NCBI GenBank assembly: GCA_965279475.1
Contig: CBDIIA010000002.1
Span: 124,001 to 188,000 of the forward strand
Length of the DNA: 64,000 bases
Direction: 5' to 3'
Source: Pseudorhodoferax sp965279475
GTDB taxonomy: Bacteria > Pseudomonadota > Gammaproteobacteria > Burkholderiales > Burkholderiaceae_C
Positions 24,521 to 41,742 of the stretch are shown piece after piece. The notes beneath the pieces are model-generated. The model ran no database searches and was not told where the DNA came from. It was given only the letters and a program-made list of their open reading frames with translations. A program made the translations under genes and the position numbers. Each line of letters starts with the position of its first letter. The first letter of the stretch is position 1.

Positions 24521-25798
24521 TCATCCCAGCGTGTCCGCCCAGATGTTCTGCGCCCAGTTGAACGCGTACACGCCTTCGAGTTCGGTCGGGCCGGGGCTCA
24601 CGCCGCCGGAGCCCGACACGGCCTTGAAGGTCTTTTCTTCGGGCACGTACGCATGGACGCTGGCCACGTGCACGACGTTGCGGTCGTCGACGAAGCTGTA
24701 GCAGGTGTTGTTGAGCATCGGTGCCGGGTTGACGTCCCAGCCGGCCAGCTGCGCCACGATGGCGGCCGCGGCCACCTTGGCGTGGCCGTTGGCCATGTGG
24801 CCGCTCTTGGGCATGGCGGGCGCGACCTGGATCGCGTCGCCGATCACGAACACGTCCTTGGCCACCGTCGACTCGAAGGTCTTGAAGTCGACGCCGCACC
24901 AGCGTGCATTGGCCTGGTTGTTCAGCCCGGTCTGCACGGCGATGGCGCCGGCACGCATCGCAGGCAGCGCATTGATGACGTCGGCCCGGACGTCCTCCTG
25001 CACGTCGAACTTGACCAGCCCCGCACGGGCATCGACCGAGGCCGCCTTGTGCTGGCCGCGGTATTCGACGATGCCCTTGTACTGCTCGGCCCAGACGCGC
25101 TTGAACAGCGGCCCCTTGGAGGTGACGTCGGGATTGGCATCGAGGATCAGCACCTTGCTGCGCGGCTTGGCGTTCTTGAAGTACCAGGCGACCTGGCAGG
25201 CCCGCTCGTAGGGGCCCGGCGGGCAGCGGTAGGGCGCCTCGGGGATCGTGATCGCATAGACGCCGCCGTCCGGCATGGCTTCGAGCTGGCGCCGCAGCGC
25301 AACTGTCTCGGGCCCGGCCTTCCAGGCCTGCAGGATGCGGCCTTCGGCATGCGCGGCGCGCAAACCTTCGATGCTGTCGAACATCAGCTCGACACCCGGC
25401 GAGACCACGAGCTTGTCGTACCCGATGCTGGCGCCGCCGGCCAGCCGCACACTGCGCGCCGCCGTGTCGATGGCACTGGCCTGGTCGCGCACGATCCGAA
25501 CGCCGTGGCGCCCGGCGAGGGCTGCATACGCGGAGGTGATGTCATGCATCTGCTTGCTGCCGCCCACCACCAGATTGGAGAGGGGGCAGGAGACGAAGGC
25601 CGGCTCGGGTTCGACCATCACCACGTCGATCTTGTAATCGGACAGCAGCCGCACGTACTTGGCCGCCGTCGCGCCGCCGTAGCCACCGCCGATCACGACG
25701 ACCTTGGCCCGGGACGGGATCGACGGGGTGGCGCAGCCGCCCATGCCGAGCAGGCCGAGCGCGGCAGAGGACTGGAGGAAAGAGCGTCTTTGCATCAT
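24521..25798 (-). CDS. fccB: Flavocytochrome c sulfide dehydrogenase, flavoprotein subunit (FccB/SoxF-like)
   Basis: 425 aa from the first of two adjacent ATGs (25798), with TAGGAG seven bases upstream. A Tat signal is visible (QRRSFLQSSAALGLLGMGGC), followed by the FAD motif VVVIGGGYGGATAAKYVR. Cysteines in FVSCPLSNLVVGG and YRCPPGPYERACQ fit the redox disulfide and C-terminal cysteines of sulfide dehydrogenases. VFVIGDAI is the second flavin-contact block, and the C-terminal flavocytochrome domain has NTCYSFVDD. It oxidises sulfide to sulfur in the periplasm, passing electrons to its cytochrome partner, whose gene ends 10 nt upstream. SoxF would be the alternative name, but no other sox gene is in the window. 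Confidence 0.9.
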   Translation of the reverse strand: MMQRRSFLQSSAALGLLGMGGCATPSIPSRAKVVVIGGGYGGATAAKYVRLLSDYKIDVVMVEPEPAFVSCPLSNLVVGGSKQMHDITSAYAALAGRHGVRIVRDQASAIDTAARSVRLAGGASIGYDKLVVSPGVELMFDSIEGLRAAHAEGRILQAWKAGPETVALRRQLEAMPDGGVYAITIPEAPYRCPPGPYERACQVAWYFKNAKPRSKVLILDANPDVTSKGPLFKRVWAEQYKGIVEYRGQHKAASVDARAGLVKFDVQEDVRADVINALPAMRAGAIAVQTGLNNQANARWCGVDFKTFESTVAKDVFVIGDAIQVAPAMPKSGHMANGHAKVAAAAIVAQLAGWDVNPAPMLNNTCYSFVDDRNVVHVASVHAYVPEEKTFKAVSGSGGVSPGPTELEGVYAFNWAQNIWADTLG

Positions 25799-25808
25799 GG
25801 TGCGGCTC

Positions 25809-26120
25809 CTATTTCGGCTGCGCCGCAAAATAGGCCGCGATCTGCCCGATCTGAGCATCGCTGTAGCCCTTGCTGAGCTGGTGCATGATGGTCGCCGGCC
25901 GTGCACCGGACTGGAAGGCCTTCATCTGCGCCACGATGTAGTCGCGCTGCAAGCCGGCCAGCGATGGCACGCTCGATCCAGACCCGGCGCGGCCCTGCGT
26001 GCCGTGGCAGTTGGCGCAGGTGGCCGCGAGACTGCGCACGTAGAGTGCGTCCTTGTCTTGCGCCATGGCGGCGGGCAGGCACGCGAACGCAAGCGCGCCG
26101 ATCATCCAGTTCTTGTGCAT
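25809..26120 (-). CDS. fccA: Class I cytochrome c, flavocytochrome c sulfide dehydrogenase heme subunit
   Basis: 103 aa with a signal peptide (WMIGALAFACLPAAMAQ). It has a single heme-binding motif CANCH near residue 35 and a probable axial methionine in ATIMHQLSKG. The mature domain of about 82 residues is the size of one small monoheme domain. Closing helix DAQIGQIAAYFAAQ is typical of class I cytochromes. It sits directly before fccB with a 10-nt gap, so together they should form a periplasmic sulfide dehydrogenase that feeds electrons to the respiratory chain. Diheme FccA proteins exist; this one has one heme only, so it resembles the SoxE-type partner. Confidence 0.87.
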   Translation of the reverse strand: MHKNWMIGALAFACLPAAMAQDKDALYVRSLAATCANCHGTQGRAGSGSSVPSLAGLQRDYIVAQMKAFQSGARPATIMHQLSKGYSDAQIGQIAAYFAAQPK

Positions 26121-26264
26121 GTGTCACTCCTCGTGGGGACTGCCGCCGATGACGCGCGGATGGGCGTCAGACGGCGGCCCGGTAGTATCGGCGAGTGCGC
26201 CACAAGGCCCCGCCGGCGTTGCCCCTGCGCTGGCCGCGGGTGCGGGCTTGGACGGGCACGGGGC

Positions 26265-26867
26265 TCACAGCGTCTGCGCGGGCCGCAGACCGAAGACCCA
26301 GGCAACGAGCACGGCCGGAAACTGCCGCACCGCACGGTTGTAGGTCGACACGGCCAGTGCGAACGCCTTGTCCGTGCTGCGGGTCTGCGCATCGATCTGC
26401 TCCCAGGCGCTCCGCAGTGCTGTCAGGCGCTCGCCCTCGCTGATGTCTTCGCCAACGTCCTCATGACGCCGTGCCACGGCCAGCGCCTCGTCGCCCATGC
26501 GTTGCCAGGCGGCCGACAACACCAGCCGTGCGGCACTGAGCGCCGCCACGGCCGCGCCATCGCCGGGCCGGGCGCGCGCCACCGCCAGGGAGGCAGTGAA
26601 CTGCGCCTGTGCTGCGGACAGCCCGGTCCACAGGTCCGCAACAGGTGCGGCGGCAGCGCTGGTATCGCCCGGCGCGTGCGCCTGCATCCACGCCGCGTAA
26701 CGGTCGAACTGCAAGGCCAGCGTGGCAAAGATGCGCAGCACCTTGCCACGCAAGCGCACCAGGCGGTTGTAGGCGCCGACGGCCCAGAACAGCAGGATGG
26801 CGGCGATCGCCCAGCCCAGCAGCGGGCCGAAGATCAGGTCGGTCACGGTGTGTCCATTGCGTTGCAT
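26265..26867 (-). CDS. LemA family membrane-anchored protein
   Basis: 200 aa from ATG 26867; an ATG six codons upstream lies in the T-tract of the rpoC terminator and is less likely. It has one N-terminal membrane segment (LLGWAIAAILLFWAVGAYNR), and the rest is a helical bundle. LemA hallmarks are YNRLVRLRGKV near the start and STYNRAVRQFPAVLVAWVFG near the end, although the protein is more divergent than typical LemA. The family's role is poorly defined (envelope-associated). It lies just beyond the rpoC terminator and 144 nt before the sulfide dehydrogenase pair on the same strand. It probably has its own promoter or depends on read-through. Confidence 0.75.
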   Translation of the reverse strand: MQRNGHTVTDLIFGPLLGWAIAAILLFWAVGAYNRLVRLRGKVLRIFATLALQFDRYAAWMQAHAPGDTSAAAAPVADLWTGLSAAQAQFTASLAVARARPGDGAAVAALSAARLVLSAAWQRMGDEALAVARRHEDVGEDISEGERLTALRSAWEQIDAQTRSTDKAFALAVSTYNRAVRQFPAVLVAWVFGLRPAQTL

Positions 26868-26875
26868 CGTCCATG

Positions 26876-26915
26876 AAAAAAGCACCTCACGCCCATGGGG
26901 ATGGGCCTGAGGTGC
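26876..26915 (-). terminator. Intrinsic terminator after rpoC
   Basis: On the minus strand an 8-bp stem (GCACCTCA/TGAGGTGC) is stacked on a 6-bp stem (GCCCAT/ATGGGC) with one mismatch and a 4-nt loop, followed directly by six Ts. It starts 23 nt after the rpoC stop and is a textbook Rho-independent terminator closing the ribosomal-RNA-polymerase operon. Confidence 0.9.
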
Positions 26916-26938
26916 TCAGCCTAAGAGGCTGCGGTGGC

Positions 26939-31159
<4,221 letters not shown>

Positions 31160-31185
31160 GTGTTGATCCCTTTTCCTTCCTGTCG

Positions 31186-35298
<4,113 letters not shown>

Positions 35299-35446
35299 GA
35301 GTTCTCCGGGCAAGGACTTGAATCCTGGCGACTGTGGCGCCGGGGCATCACACCCGGCAAACTTGGCGGTTGGCCACTACCAACCATTGGCGGACGGCGA
35401 TGCGTTGCACATCACCCGAACCAAGGCATCTTCTGCAGTCGAAGCC

Positions 35447-35493
35447 AGAAGACACTAGAAACAGACGCCGCGCGTCGGTTTCTGGTGTTTTCT
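35447..35493 (-). ncRNA. Long hairpin in the rplL-rpoB spacer, probable RNase III processing site
   Basis: A 22-bp stem with 19 matched pairs and a 3-nt loop spans 35447-35493 (arms 35447-35468 and 35472-35493). It has no T-run after it. A long, nearly continuous duplex in the rplL-rpoB spacer recalls the RNase III cleavage site known at the same place in E. coli. The fold is seen in sequence; processing is inferred. Confidence 0.55.
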
Positions 35494-35550
35494 AGGGTCC
35501 GGTCCGATCGCCCCGGGGGGGCGTGTACGAACCGGTTCCTACAAGCACCA

Positions 35551-35594
35551 AAGGCTGGAGGCCTCCGAACCTGCGTTCGGTGCGCTCCAGCCTT
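35551..35594 (-). terminator. Attenuator-like nested hairpin after rplL
   Basis: Starting 14 nt after the rplL stop, a 10-bp perfect stem (AAGGCTGGAG/CTCCAGCCTT) encloses a second 6-bp hairpin (CCGAAC-ctgc-GTTCGG). There is no U-run, so it may be a partial attenuator setting the ratio of ribosomal proteins to RNA polymerase, as described for the E. coli rplL-rpoB spacer. The remaining spacer up to rpoB has no gene. Confidence 0.5.
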
Positions 35595-35608
35595 GGAAAG
35601 GCGCAAGC

Positions 35609-35983
35609 TTACTTAAGTTCAACCTTGGCGCCAGCCTCTTCCAGCTTCTTCTTGGCGGCTTCGGCGTCGGCCTTGGCAATGCCTTCCTTGACGGGCTTCG
35701 GTGCGCCGTCGACCAGGTCCTTCGCTTCCTTCAGGCCCAGACCGGTGATTTCGCGCACGGCCTTGATGACCGACACCTTGTTCGCGCCGACTTCCGTCAG
35801 CACGACGTTGAACTCGGTCTTTTCTTCGGCCACGGGAGCAGCAGCGCCGCCGCCGGAAGCGGGAGCCGACATCGCGGCTGCGCTCACGCCAAACTTCTCT
35901 TCGATGGCCTTGACCAGGTCGTTGAGCTCGAGGACCGTCATGCTATCCAGCGCGGTCAGAAATGCGTCTTTATCGAATGCCAT
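35609..35983 (-). CDS. rplL: 50S ribosomal protein L7/L12
   Basis: 124 aa, standard length. The N-terminal dimerisation helix (LTALDSMTVLELNDLVKAIE), the Ala/Gly-rich hinge (residues about 37-52) and the factor-binding C-terminal domain (KVSVIKAVREITGLGLKEAK) are all intact. L7/L12 dimers form the ribosome stalk, attached through L10, and recruit translation GTPases. The gene follows rplJ after a 46-nt gap. Confidence 0.98.
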   Translation of the reverse strand: MAFDKDAFLTALDSMTVLELNDLVKAIEEKFGVSAAAMSAPASGGGAAAPVAEEKTEFNVVLTEVGANKVSVIKAVREITGLGLKEAKDLVDGAPKPVKEGIAKADAEAAKKKLEEAGAKVELK

Positions 35984-36029
35984 TTTGATTTCCTAACAAT
36001 TGGGTTGAAATGTTCAAACGCAAGGCCGC

Positions 36030-36566
36030 TCAGGCGGGCTGCGCTTCGGCTTCTGCCGGTGCATCGGTTGCTGCTGCGCCACCACCACGCTTCTCGGCCA
36101 GCGCCGCGAGCACGCGGGCGGTACGGGAGATGGGGGACTGCATCAAGCCCAGCAATTGCGCCAACAACACTTCCTTGGAGGGAATGTTGGCCAGTTGCTT
36201 CACGCCATTGACGTCCAGGGCCTTGCCGCCGATCGCGCCGCCACGAATCACCAACTTGTCGTTGGTCTTCGCGAAATCGGCCACCACTTTCGCGGCGGCC
36301 ACGGCGTCGACGGAAAAGCCATAGATCAGCGGTCCGGTCATCTGGTCGGACACGACTTCAAAAGCGCTGCCGGCAACGGCACGGCGAGCCAGCGTGTTCT
36401 TCAACACGCTGAGACTCACCCCACCACTGCGCGCGGCAGAACGCAATCTGGTCATGTCGGCGACCGTGATGCCACGGTATTCCGCAATCACAAGCGTTTG
36501 AGCTTTAGCGGCGAGGCTGGTCACGTCACCGATGACCGCTTCTTTCTCACTGCGATTCAGACTCAA
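36030..36566 (-). CDS. rplJ: 50S ribosomal protein L10 (TTG start)
   Basis: 178 aa. The opening SLNRSEKEAVIGDVTSLA is that of betaproteobacterial L10, and the only suitable start is a TTG at 36566, set six bases after AGAAGGAG. L10 anchors L7/L12 dimers on 23S rRNA, and the L10-L7/L12 complex represses its own operon in E. coli. The central IAEYRGITVADMTRLRSAAR and the C-terminal L12-binding helix are present; the tail is Ala/Glu-rich. The weak TTG start combined with the structured leader upstream fits translational control. Confidence 0.97.
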   Translation of the reverse strand: MSLNRSEKEAVIGDVTSLAAKAQTLVIAEYRGITVADMTRLRSAARSGGVSLSVLKNTLARRAVAGSAFEVVSDQMTGPLIYGFSVDAVAAAKVVADFAKTNDKLVIRGGAIGGKALDVNGVKQLANIPSKEVLLAQLLGLMQSPISRTARVLAALAEKRGGGAAATDAPAEAEAQPA

Positions 36567-36798
36567 GGTCTACTCCTTCTTCATGTGTTGCCCGGCTTGC
36601 GCCATCGAACACGCCTGCTTGCAGCGACCAACTGTTTCGGAAACGGATTCCATCTGCAGCGGGATCGCCATCTGCGTTGGCTTTCGCCGATTAAGCGCCA
36701 GGCTTGGCGCGCCAACGGTCTTGGATGACCCGACCGGCTGCGAAACCGGTCGACCCACCACGATGGGCGGGCCCGAAAGCCCGCCCAAACTCACGCGG
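36567..36798 (-). promoter_or_regulatory. rplA-rplJ leader region, probable L10-binding leader
   Basis: 232 nt without a gene between rplA and rplJ. Two clear hairpins occur soon after the rplA stop: GGGCGGGC/GCCCGCCC at 36765-36786 and CGACCGG/CCGGTCG at 36731-36752. Further downstream the region is moderately structured and ends with the rplJ ribosome site. Bacteria commonly carry an L10-leader here that binds the L10-L7/L12 complex; I could not fold it to confirm the kink-turn. Confidence 0.5.
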
Positions 36799-37494
36799 TC
36801 ACGCTGCGATGGTCTGGGTGTCCACACGGACACCGATTCCCATCGTCGACGAAACCGCCACTTTTCTCAGGTACACACCCTTGCTCGACGCCGGCTTGGC
36901 CTTGGTCAGCGCATCGATCAGCGCCACCAGATTGCCTTGCAGCTTGTCCGCTTCGAACGAACGGCGGCCGATCGTGCCGTGCACGATGCCGGCCTTGTCG
37001 ACACGGAACTGGACCTGGCCGGCCTTGGCGTTCTTCACGGCGGTGGCCACATCGGGCGTGACCGTACCGACCTTGGGGTTGGGCATCAAGCCGCGCGGGC
37101 CCAGGATCTGGCCCAGCGTACCGACCACACGCATCGCATCGGGAGCGGCGATCACCACGTCGAACGGCATGTCGCCGGCCTTCACACGGGCGGCCAGGTC
37201 GTCCATGCCGACGATGTCGGCACCGGCGGCACGGGCTTCTTCAGCCTTGGCGCCCTGGGCGAACACGGCCACGCGCTTGGTCTTGCCCGTACCGTTCGGC
37301 AGCACCACGGCGCCCCGCACGACCTGGTCGGACTTCTTCGCATCGATGCCGAGCTGCACCGCCACGTCGATCGATTCGTCGAACTTGGCCGTGGCAGCGT
37401 CCTTGACGAGCGCCAGCGCATCCACCAGCGGATACAGCTTGTTGCTGTCGGCCTTGCCTTGCAGGGCCTTTTGCTTCTTGGTCAGCTTGGTCAT
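36799..37494 (-). CDS. rplA: 50S ribosomal protein L1
   Basis: 231 aa, standard length. Family blocks: YPLVDALALVKDAATAKFDE, GAVVLPNGTGKTKRVAVFAQ, and LGPRGLMPNPKVGTVTPDV. L1 binds 23S rRNA near the E site and, in E. coli, represses translation of the rplK-rplA message. The start codon directly follows the rplK stop with no gap, so the two are translationally coupled. Confidence 0.99.
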   Translation of the reverse strand: MTKLTKKQKALQGKADSNKLYPLVDALALVKDAATAKFDESIDVAVQLGIDAKKSDQVVRGAVVLPNGTGKTKRVAVFAQGAKAEEARAAGADIVGMDDLAARVKAGDMPFDVVIAAPDAMRVVGTLGQILGPRGLMPNPKVGTVTPDVATAVKNAKAGQVQFRVDKAGIVHGTIGRRSFEADKLQGNLVALIDALTKAKPASSKGVYLRKVAVSSTMGIGVRVDTQTIAA

Positions 37495-37926
37495 TTAGAC
37501 ACCCTCCACATTCACACCCATCGAGCGGGCAGAGCCGGCGATGGTACGGACGGCGGCATCCAGATCGGCGGCCGTCATGTCCTTCATCTTGGTCTTGGCG
37601 ATCTCTTCGAGCTGCGCGCGCGTGATCTTGCCGACCTTGTCGCTGTGCGGACGGGCAGAGCCCTTGTCCAGCTTGATCGCCTTCTTGATCAAGGTCGTCG
37701 CGGGCGGCGTCTTGATGATGAAGGTGAAGCTCTTGTCCGCAAAAGCGGTGATCACCACGGGCAGTGGCAGCCCCGGCTCGACACCTTGGGTCTGGGCGTT
37801 GAACGCCTTGCAGAATTCCATGATGTTGAGGCCGCGCTGACCCAGCGCCGGACCGATCGGGGGGGATGGATTGGCCTTGCCAGCTGGCACTTGCAGCTTG
37901 ACGAAGCCGACGATTTTTTTCGCCAT
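37495..37926 (-). CDS. rplK: 50S ribosomal protein L11
   Basis: 143 aa, standard length. The N-terminal domain opens MAKKIVGFVKLQVPAGKANP, with the proline-rich thiostrepton-contact helix PSPPIGPALGQRGLNIMEFC. The C-terminal rRNA-binding domain ends MKDMTAADLDAAVRTIAGSA. L11 stabilises the GTPase-associated centre. It lies between nusG (155-nt spacer without a gene) and rplA (no spacer). Confidence 0.99.
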   Translation of the reverse strand: MAKKIVGFVKLQVPAGKANPSPPIGPALGQRGLNIMEFCKAFNAQTQGVEPGLPLPVVITAFADKSFTFIIKTPPATTLIKKAIKLDKGSARPHSDKVGKITRAQLEEIAKTKMKDMTAADLDAAVRTIAGSARSMGVNVEGV

Positions 37927-38081
37927 ATTGAAGCTCCTTACGGGTCAGACGCTCTGGTTCCAGCAACATGCCGGACCTCGGCTCCCCGGGGTGAACGACT
38001 CTGGTTGACGCTGGACCTGCCGAGTCGGGAAGCAGGAACAACCATTGCGCAGGACCGCATTCGCGGCCCGCTGCAGCTTTT

Positions 38082-38669
38082 TCAGGTCTTCTCGATCTGG
38101 CTGAATTCGAGTTCGACCGGGGTGGCACGCCCGAAGATCGTGACGGACACCCGCACCTTGCTCTTGTCGTAGTTGACTTCTTCGACCGAGCCATTGAAGT
38201 CGGTGAACGGGCCATCCTTGACGCGCACGTACTCGCCGACCAGGAACTCGACCTTGTGGCGCGGCTTGTCGGTGCCTTCCTGCATCTGGCTGACGATCTT
38301 CTGCACTTCGTCTTCGGAGATCGGTGCGGGGCGGTTCTTGGCACCACCGACAAAGCCGGTCACCTTGTTCGTGTGCTTGACCAGGTGCCAGGACTCGTCG
38401 TCCATCACCATCTCGACGAACACATACCCCGGGAACAGGCGGCGCTCGGTGGTCTTGCGCTGGCCGTTCTTGATCTCAACGACTTCTTCGGTCGGCACCA
38501 GGATACGGCCGAACTTGCCCTCCATGCCCGAGCGCGCAATGCGCTCGGCGATGTTGCGCTCGACCGCCTTTTCCATGCCGGAATAGGCATGGACGATGTA
38601 CCAGCGCAGATCCGGATTGCCCGGAGTCGCCGTCGGCTCCACCGGAGATGTTTCCACAGCGTCAGTCAT
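38082..38669 (-). CDS. nusG: Transcription termination/antitermination factor NusG
   Basis: 195 aa from ATG 38669. An ATG four codons upstream lies within secE, but the GGAGAAAG site favours 38669. The NGN domain (LRWYIVHAYSGMEKAVERNI, PGYVFVEMVMDDESWHLVKH) is followed by the KOW domain near the end (YVRVKDGPFTDFNGSVEEV). NusG binds RNA polymerase and links it to Rho or the ribosome. The start overlaps the secE stop by one base (TAATG), indicating coupling. Confidence 0.98.
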   Translation of the reverse strand: MTDAVETSPVEPTATPGNPDLRWYIVHAYSGMEKAVERNIAERIARSGMEGKFGRILVPTEEVVEIKNGQRKTTERRLFPGYVFVEMVMDDESWHLVKHTNKVTGFVGGAKNRPAPISEDEVQKIVSQMQEGTDKPRHKVEFLVGEYVRVKDGPFTDFNGSVEEVNYDKSKVRVSVTIFGRATPVELEFSQIEKT

Positions 38670-39052
38670 TACTTTCTCCAACCGAGGATAAGGTCATAGA
38701 ACAACCACTCCAGGGTCTTGTCGGTGAGCCACAGAAACAAGGCCATGATGACCACGAAAGCGAACACGTAGGCGGTCATCTGCACCGCTTCCTTGCGAGT
38801 CGGCCAGACGACCTTCTTGACTTCGCGCCATGCATCCCGCCCGAACGCCACCAGCTGGCGCCCCGGTTCGCACGACAGGAACACGCCCACCGCCGCCGCC
38901 AGACCGACCAGCAGGACAGCCCATTGCGCCAGCTGACCCTGCTTGCTCAACAGGTAAAAGCCCGCCATCGCCGCGAGGACGAGCGCCGCGGCCGCAGCCA
39001 GCTTGGCCTTGTCGGCGCCGGTACTGACAGTTTCAACTTGCGAAGTCGCCAT
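38669..39052 (-). CDS. secE: Preprotein translocase subunit SecE
   Basis: 127 aa, the long proteobacterial form with three membrane segments (about 17-35, 40-58 and 95-118). The conserved cytosolic amphipathic segment FGRDAWREVKKVVWPTRKEA precedes the final membrane helix. SecE clamps SecY in the Sec channel. It lies between tRNA-Trp and nusG, the usual arrangement. Confidence 0.98.
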   Translation of the reverse strand: MATSQVETVSTGADKAKLAAAAALVLAAMAGFYLLSKQGQLAQWAVLLVGLAAAVGVFLSCEPGRQLVAFGRDAWREVKKVVWPTRKEAVQMTAYVFAFVVIMALFLWLTDKTLEWLFYDLILGWRK

Positions 39053-39098
39053 TTCGGCCTATTCCTGCTTCAATTTCGTGATGTGCCTGGAGACACAG

Positions 39099-39123
39099 AA
39101 GCCCGTCAGGTCATGACGGGCTT
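39099..39123. terminator. Hairpin between tRNA-Trp and secE
   Basis: A 10-bp perfect stem (AAGCCCGTCA/TGACGGGCTT) with a 5-nt loop. A T-run (GTTTTTC) follows it on the plus strand only, so in the operon's direction (minus) it is a hairpin without a U-tract. It may be a processing signal after tRNA-Trp or a terminator for antisense transcription. Confidence 0.45.
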
Positions 39124-39149
39124 GTTTTTCGCCACCCTCAGAAGTCAGG

Positions 39150-39225
39150 TGGCAGGGGCGGAAGGAATCGAACCATCAACCTTCGGTTTTGGAGACCGAC
39201 GCTCTGCCAATTGAGCTACGCCCCT
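39150..39225 (-). tRNA. tRNA-Trp (anticodon CCA), CCA encoded
   Basis: 76-nt cloverleaf on the minus strand. Acceptor AGGGGCG pairs with CGCCCCT, the D-arm is AGCTCAATTGGCAGAGC, the anticodon loop CTCCAAA gives CCA, and the T-loop is TTCGATT. The discriminator is G and CCA is encoded. It lies 9 nt after the tuf stop and ahead of secE, as in many proteobacteria. Confidence 0.97.
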
Positions 39226-39234
39226 GCAAAAAAC

Positions 39235-40425
<1,191 letters not shown>

Positions 40426-40499
40426 TTTTTCGACTCCGAAAAAAAATCACCAAAACAACCAAGAACCGGCGCGCCAGACATCCGACGCGCCAATCAACC

Positions 40500-40574
40500 T
40501 GGTGCCCATTCCGGGAATCGGACCCGGGACCTCTCCCTTACCAAGGGAGTGCTCTGCCACTGAGCCAAATGGGC
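40500..40574 (-). tRNA. tRNA-Thr (anticodon GGT), CCA encoded
   Basis: 75-nt cloverleaf on the minus strand. Acceptor GCCCATT pairs with AATGGGC, the anticodon stem-loop is CTCCC-TTGGTAA-GGGAG (anticodon GGT), and the T-arm is CCGGG-TCCGATT-CCCGG. The discriminator is A and CCA is encoded. It lies 74 nt before tuf. Confidence 0.97.
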
Positions 40575-40635
40575 GCTTGACCATCCTTGCACTGCAATCA
40601 CCGCGACTGCAGCACAACCACACAACACATCGACC

Positions 40636-40709
40636 TGGAGCGGGAGACGGGAATCGAACCCGCGTCATTAGCTTGGAAGGCTAGGGTTCTACCATTGAAC
40701 TACTCCCGC
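40636..40709 (-). tRNA. tRNA-Gly (anticodon TCC), CCA encoded
   Basis: 74-nt cloverleaf on the minus strand. Acceptor GCGGGAG pairs with CTCCCGC, the anticodon loop CTTCCAA gives TCC, and the T-loop is TTCGATT. The discriminator is T and CCA is encoded. It sits between tRNA-Tyr and tRNA-Thr, the same order as upstream of E. coli tufB. Confidence 0.97.
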
Positions 40710-40849
40710 ATCAGCCTGACGCCCAACCCCTCCGGGCCATTCGCCAGACCAGCAATCCGCGTCCGATGCCTCCGAAACTCATACGATCCATCGACGATCG
40801 ATTGCGAACAACCACTTACACATTGCCCGCAAACAAAACCTTTTTCGCT

Positions 40850-40935
40850 TGGTGGAGAGGGCTGGATTCGAACCAGCGTACTCGTAAGAGGGCAGATTTA
40901 CAGTCTGCTGCCATTAACCACTCGGCCACCTCTCC
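40850..40935 (-). tRNA. tRNA-Tyr (anticodon GTA), CCA encoded
   Basis: 86-nt class II tRNA on the minus strand with a long variable arm. Acceptor GGAGAGG pairs with CCTCTCC, the anticodon stem-loop is GCAGA-CTGTAAA-TCTGC (anticodon GTA), and the T-loop is TTCGAAT. The discriminator is A and CCA is encoded. It is the first transcribed unit of the tRNA-tuf block. Confidence 0.97.
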
Positions 40936-40947
40936 GGCGAACCTTGG

Positions 40948-40956
40948 AATATAGCA
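40948..40956 (-). promoter_or_regulatory. Extended -10 promoter before tRNA-Tyr
   Basis: On the minus strand TGCTATATT forms an extended -10 element (TG, one base, TATATT), ending 12 nt before the tRNA-Tyr 5' end. That places the start site about five bases upstream of the tRNA. The -35 region is weak (GGGAAG), which an extended -10 can compensate for. It probably drives the tRNA-tuf-secE-nusG run. Confidence 0.6.
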
Positions 40957-41003
40957 CGATTTTGTGACGCTTCCCAGCCTTGGCACCGATCAAGACGACA
41001 AGG

Positions 41004-41738
41004 TCAAGGCGAAGGCAGCGCCCAGGTCAGTGCCTCTCCCCGCGCATGCAGCCAACGCTGCGCCATGCCGAAATGCCCGCATCCCAGAAACGGCACCGGC
41101 GGACGCAATGCCGACAGCGGCGACGGATGGTTGGCCCGCAGCACCAGCGCCTCGCGCCCGTGCGCCGATGCCGTGTGCTCGATCAGCCCGGCCTTGGCCT
41201 GCGCATGCGCGCCCCACAGCAGATAGACGCAGGGCGATGCCTGGGCGGCCACAGCGGCGATCAGGGCATCGGTCAACGTCTCCCAGCCCAGCTTGGCGTG
41301 GCTTGCGGCCTGGCCGTCTTCCACGGTGAGGCTGGTGTTCAACAGCAGCACGCCCTGGCGCGTCCAGGGCAGCAGCGAGCCGCTCGACGGCATTGACATC
41401 CCGATGTCGCGCTGCAGCTCCTTGAAGATGTTGCGCAGCGAAGGCGGCAGGCGGACGCCGGGCGCTACGGAAAAGGCCAGCCCCTCGGCCTGGCCGGGAC
41501 CGTGGTACGGGTCCTGCCCCAGGATCACAACCCGGACCGTCTGCAGCGGCGTCAGCGCCAGCGCACGCATGGGTTCCGGCGGGTAGATGCGGGCCCCTGC
41601 GGCGAGCCGCTCCTGCAAATGTGCAGCGAGCCGGCGCCCGACGGGCCCGTCCCAGAACGCCGAGACCACGGCACGCCAGTCCTCGGCCACCGGCCAGCCG
41701 GCCGGCGAAGCGCTCGTCAGCGCGTCGGTCAGCAGCAC
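41004..41738 (-). CDS. ung: Uracil-DNA glycosylase
   Basis: 244 aa from a GTG at 41738, placed 4 nt after the trpC stop. The frame is open further upstream inside trpC, but that extension is not family-like. Family 1 motifs are intact: VVILGQDPYHGPGQAEGLAF with the water-activating Asp and the conserved His, PPSLRNIFKELQRDIG, GVLLLNTSLTVEDGQA, and the minor-groove loop NHPSPLSALR. It removes uracil from DNA to start base-excision repair. By position it is the last gene of the trp operon. Confidence 0.93.
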   Translation of the reverse strand: MLLTDALTSASPAGWPVAEDWRAVVSAFWDGPVGRRLAAHLQERLAAGARIYPPEPMRALALTPLQTVRVVILGQDPYHGPGQAEGLAFSVAPGVRLPPSLRNIFKELQRDIGMSMPSSGSLLPWTRQGVLLLNTSLTVEDGQAASHAKLGWETLTDALIAAVAAQASPCVYLLWGAHAQAKAGLIEHTASAHGREALVLRANHPSPLSALRPPVPFLGCGHFGMAQRWLHARGEALTWALPSP

Positions 41739-41742
41739 GGTA

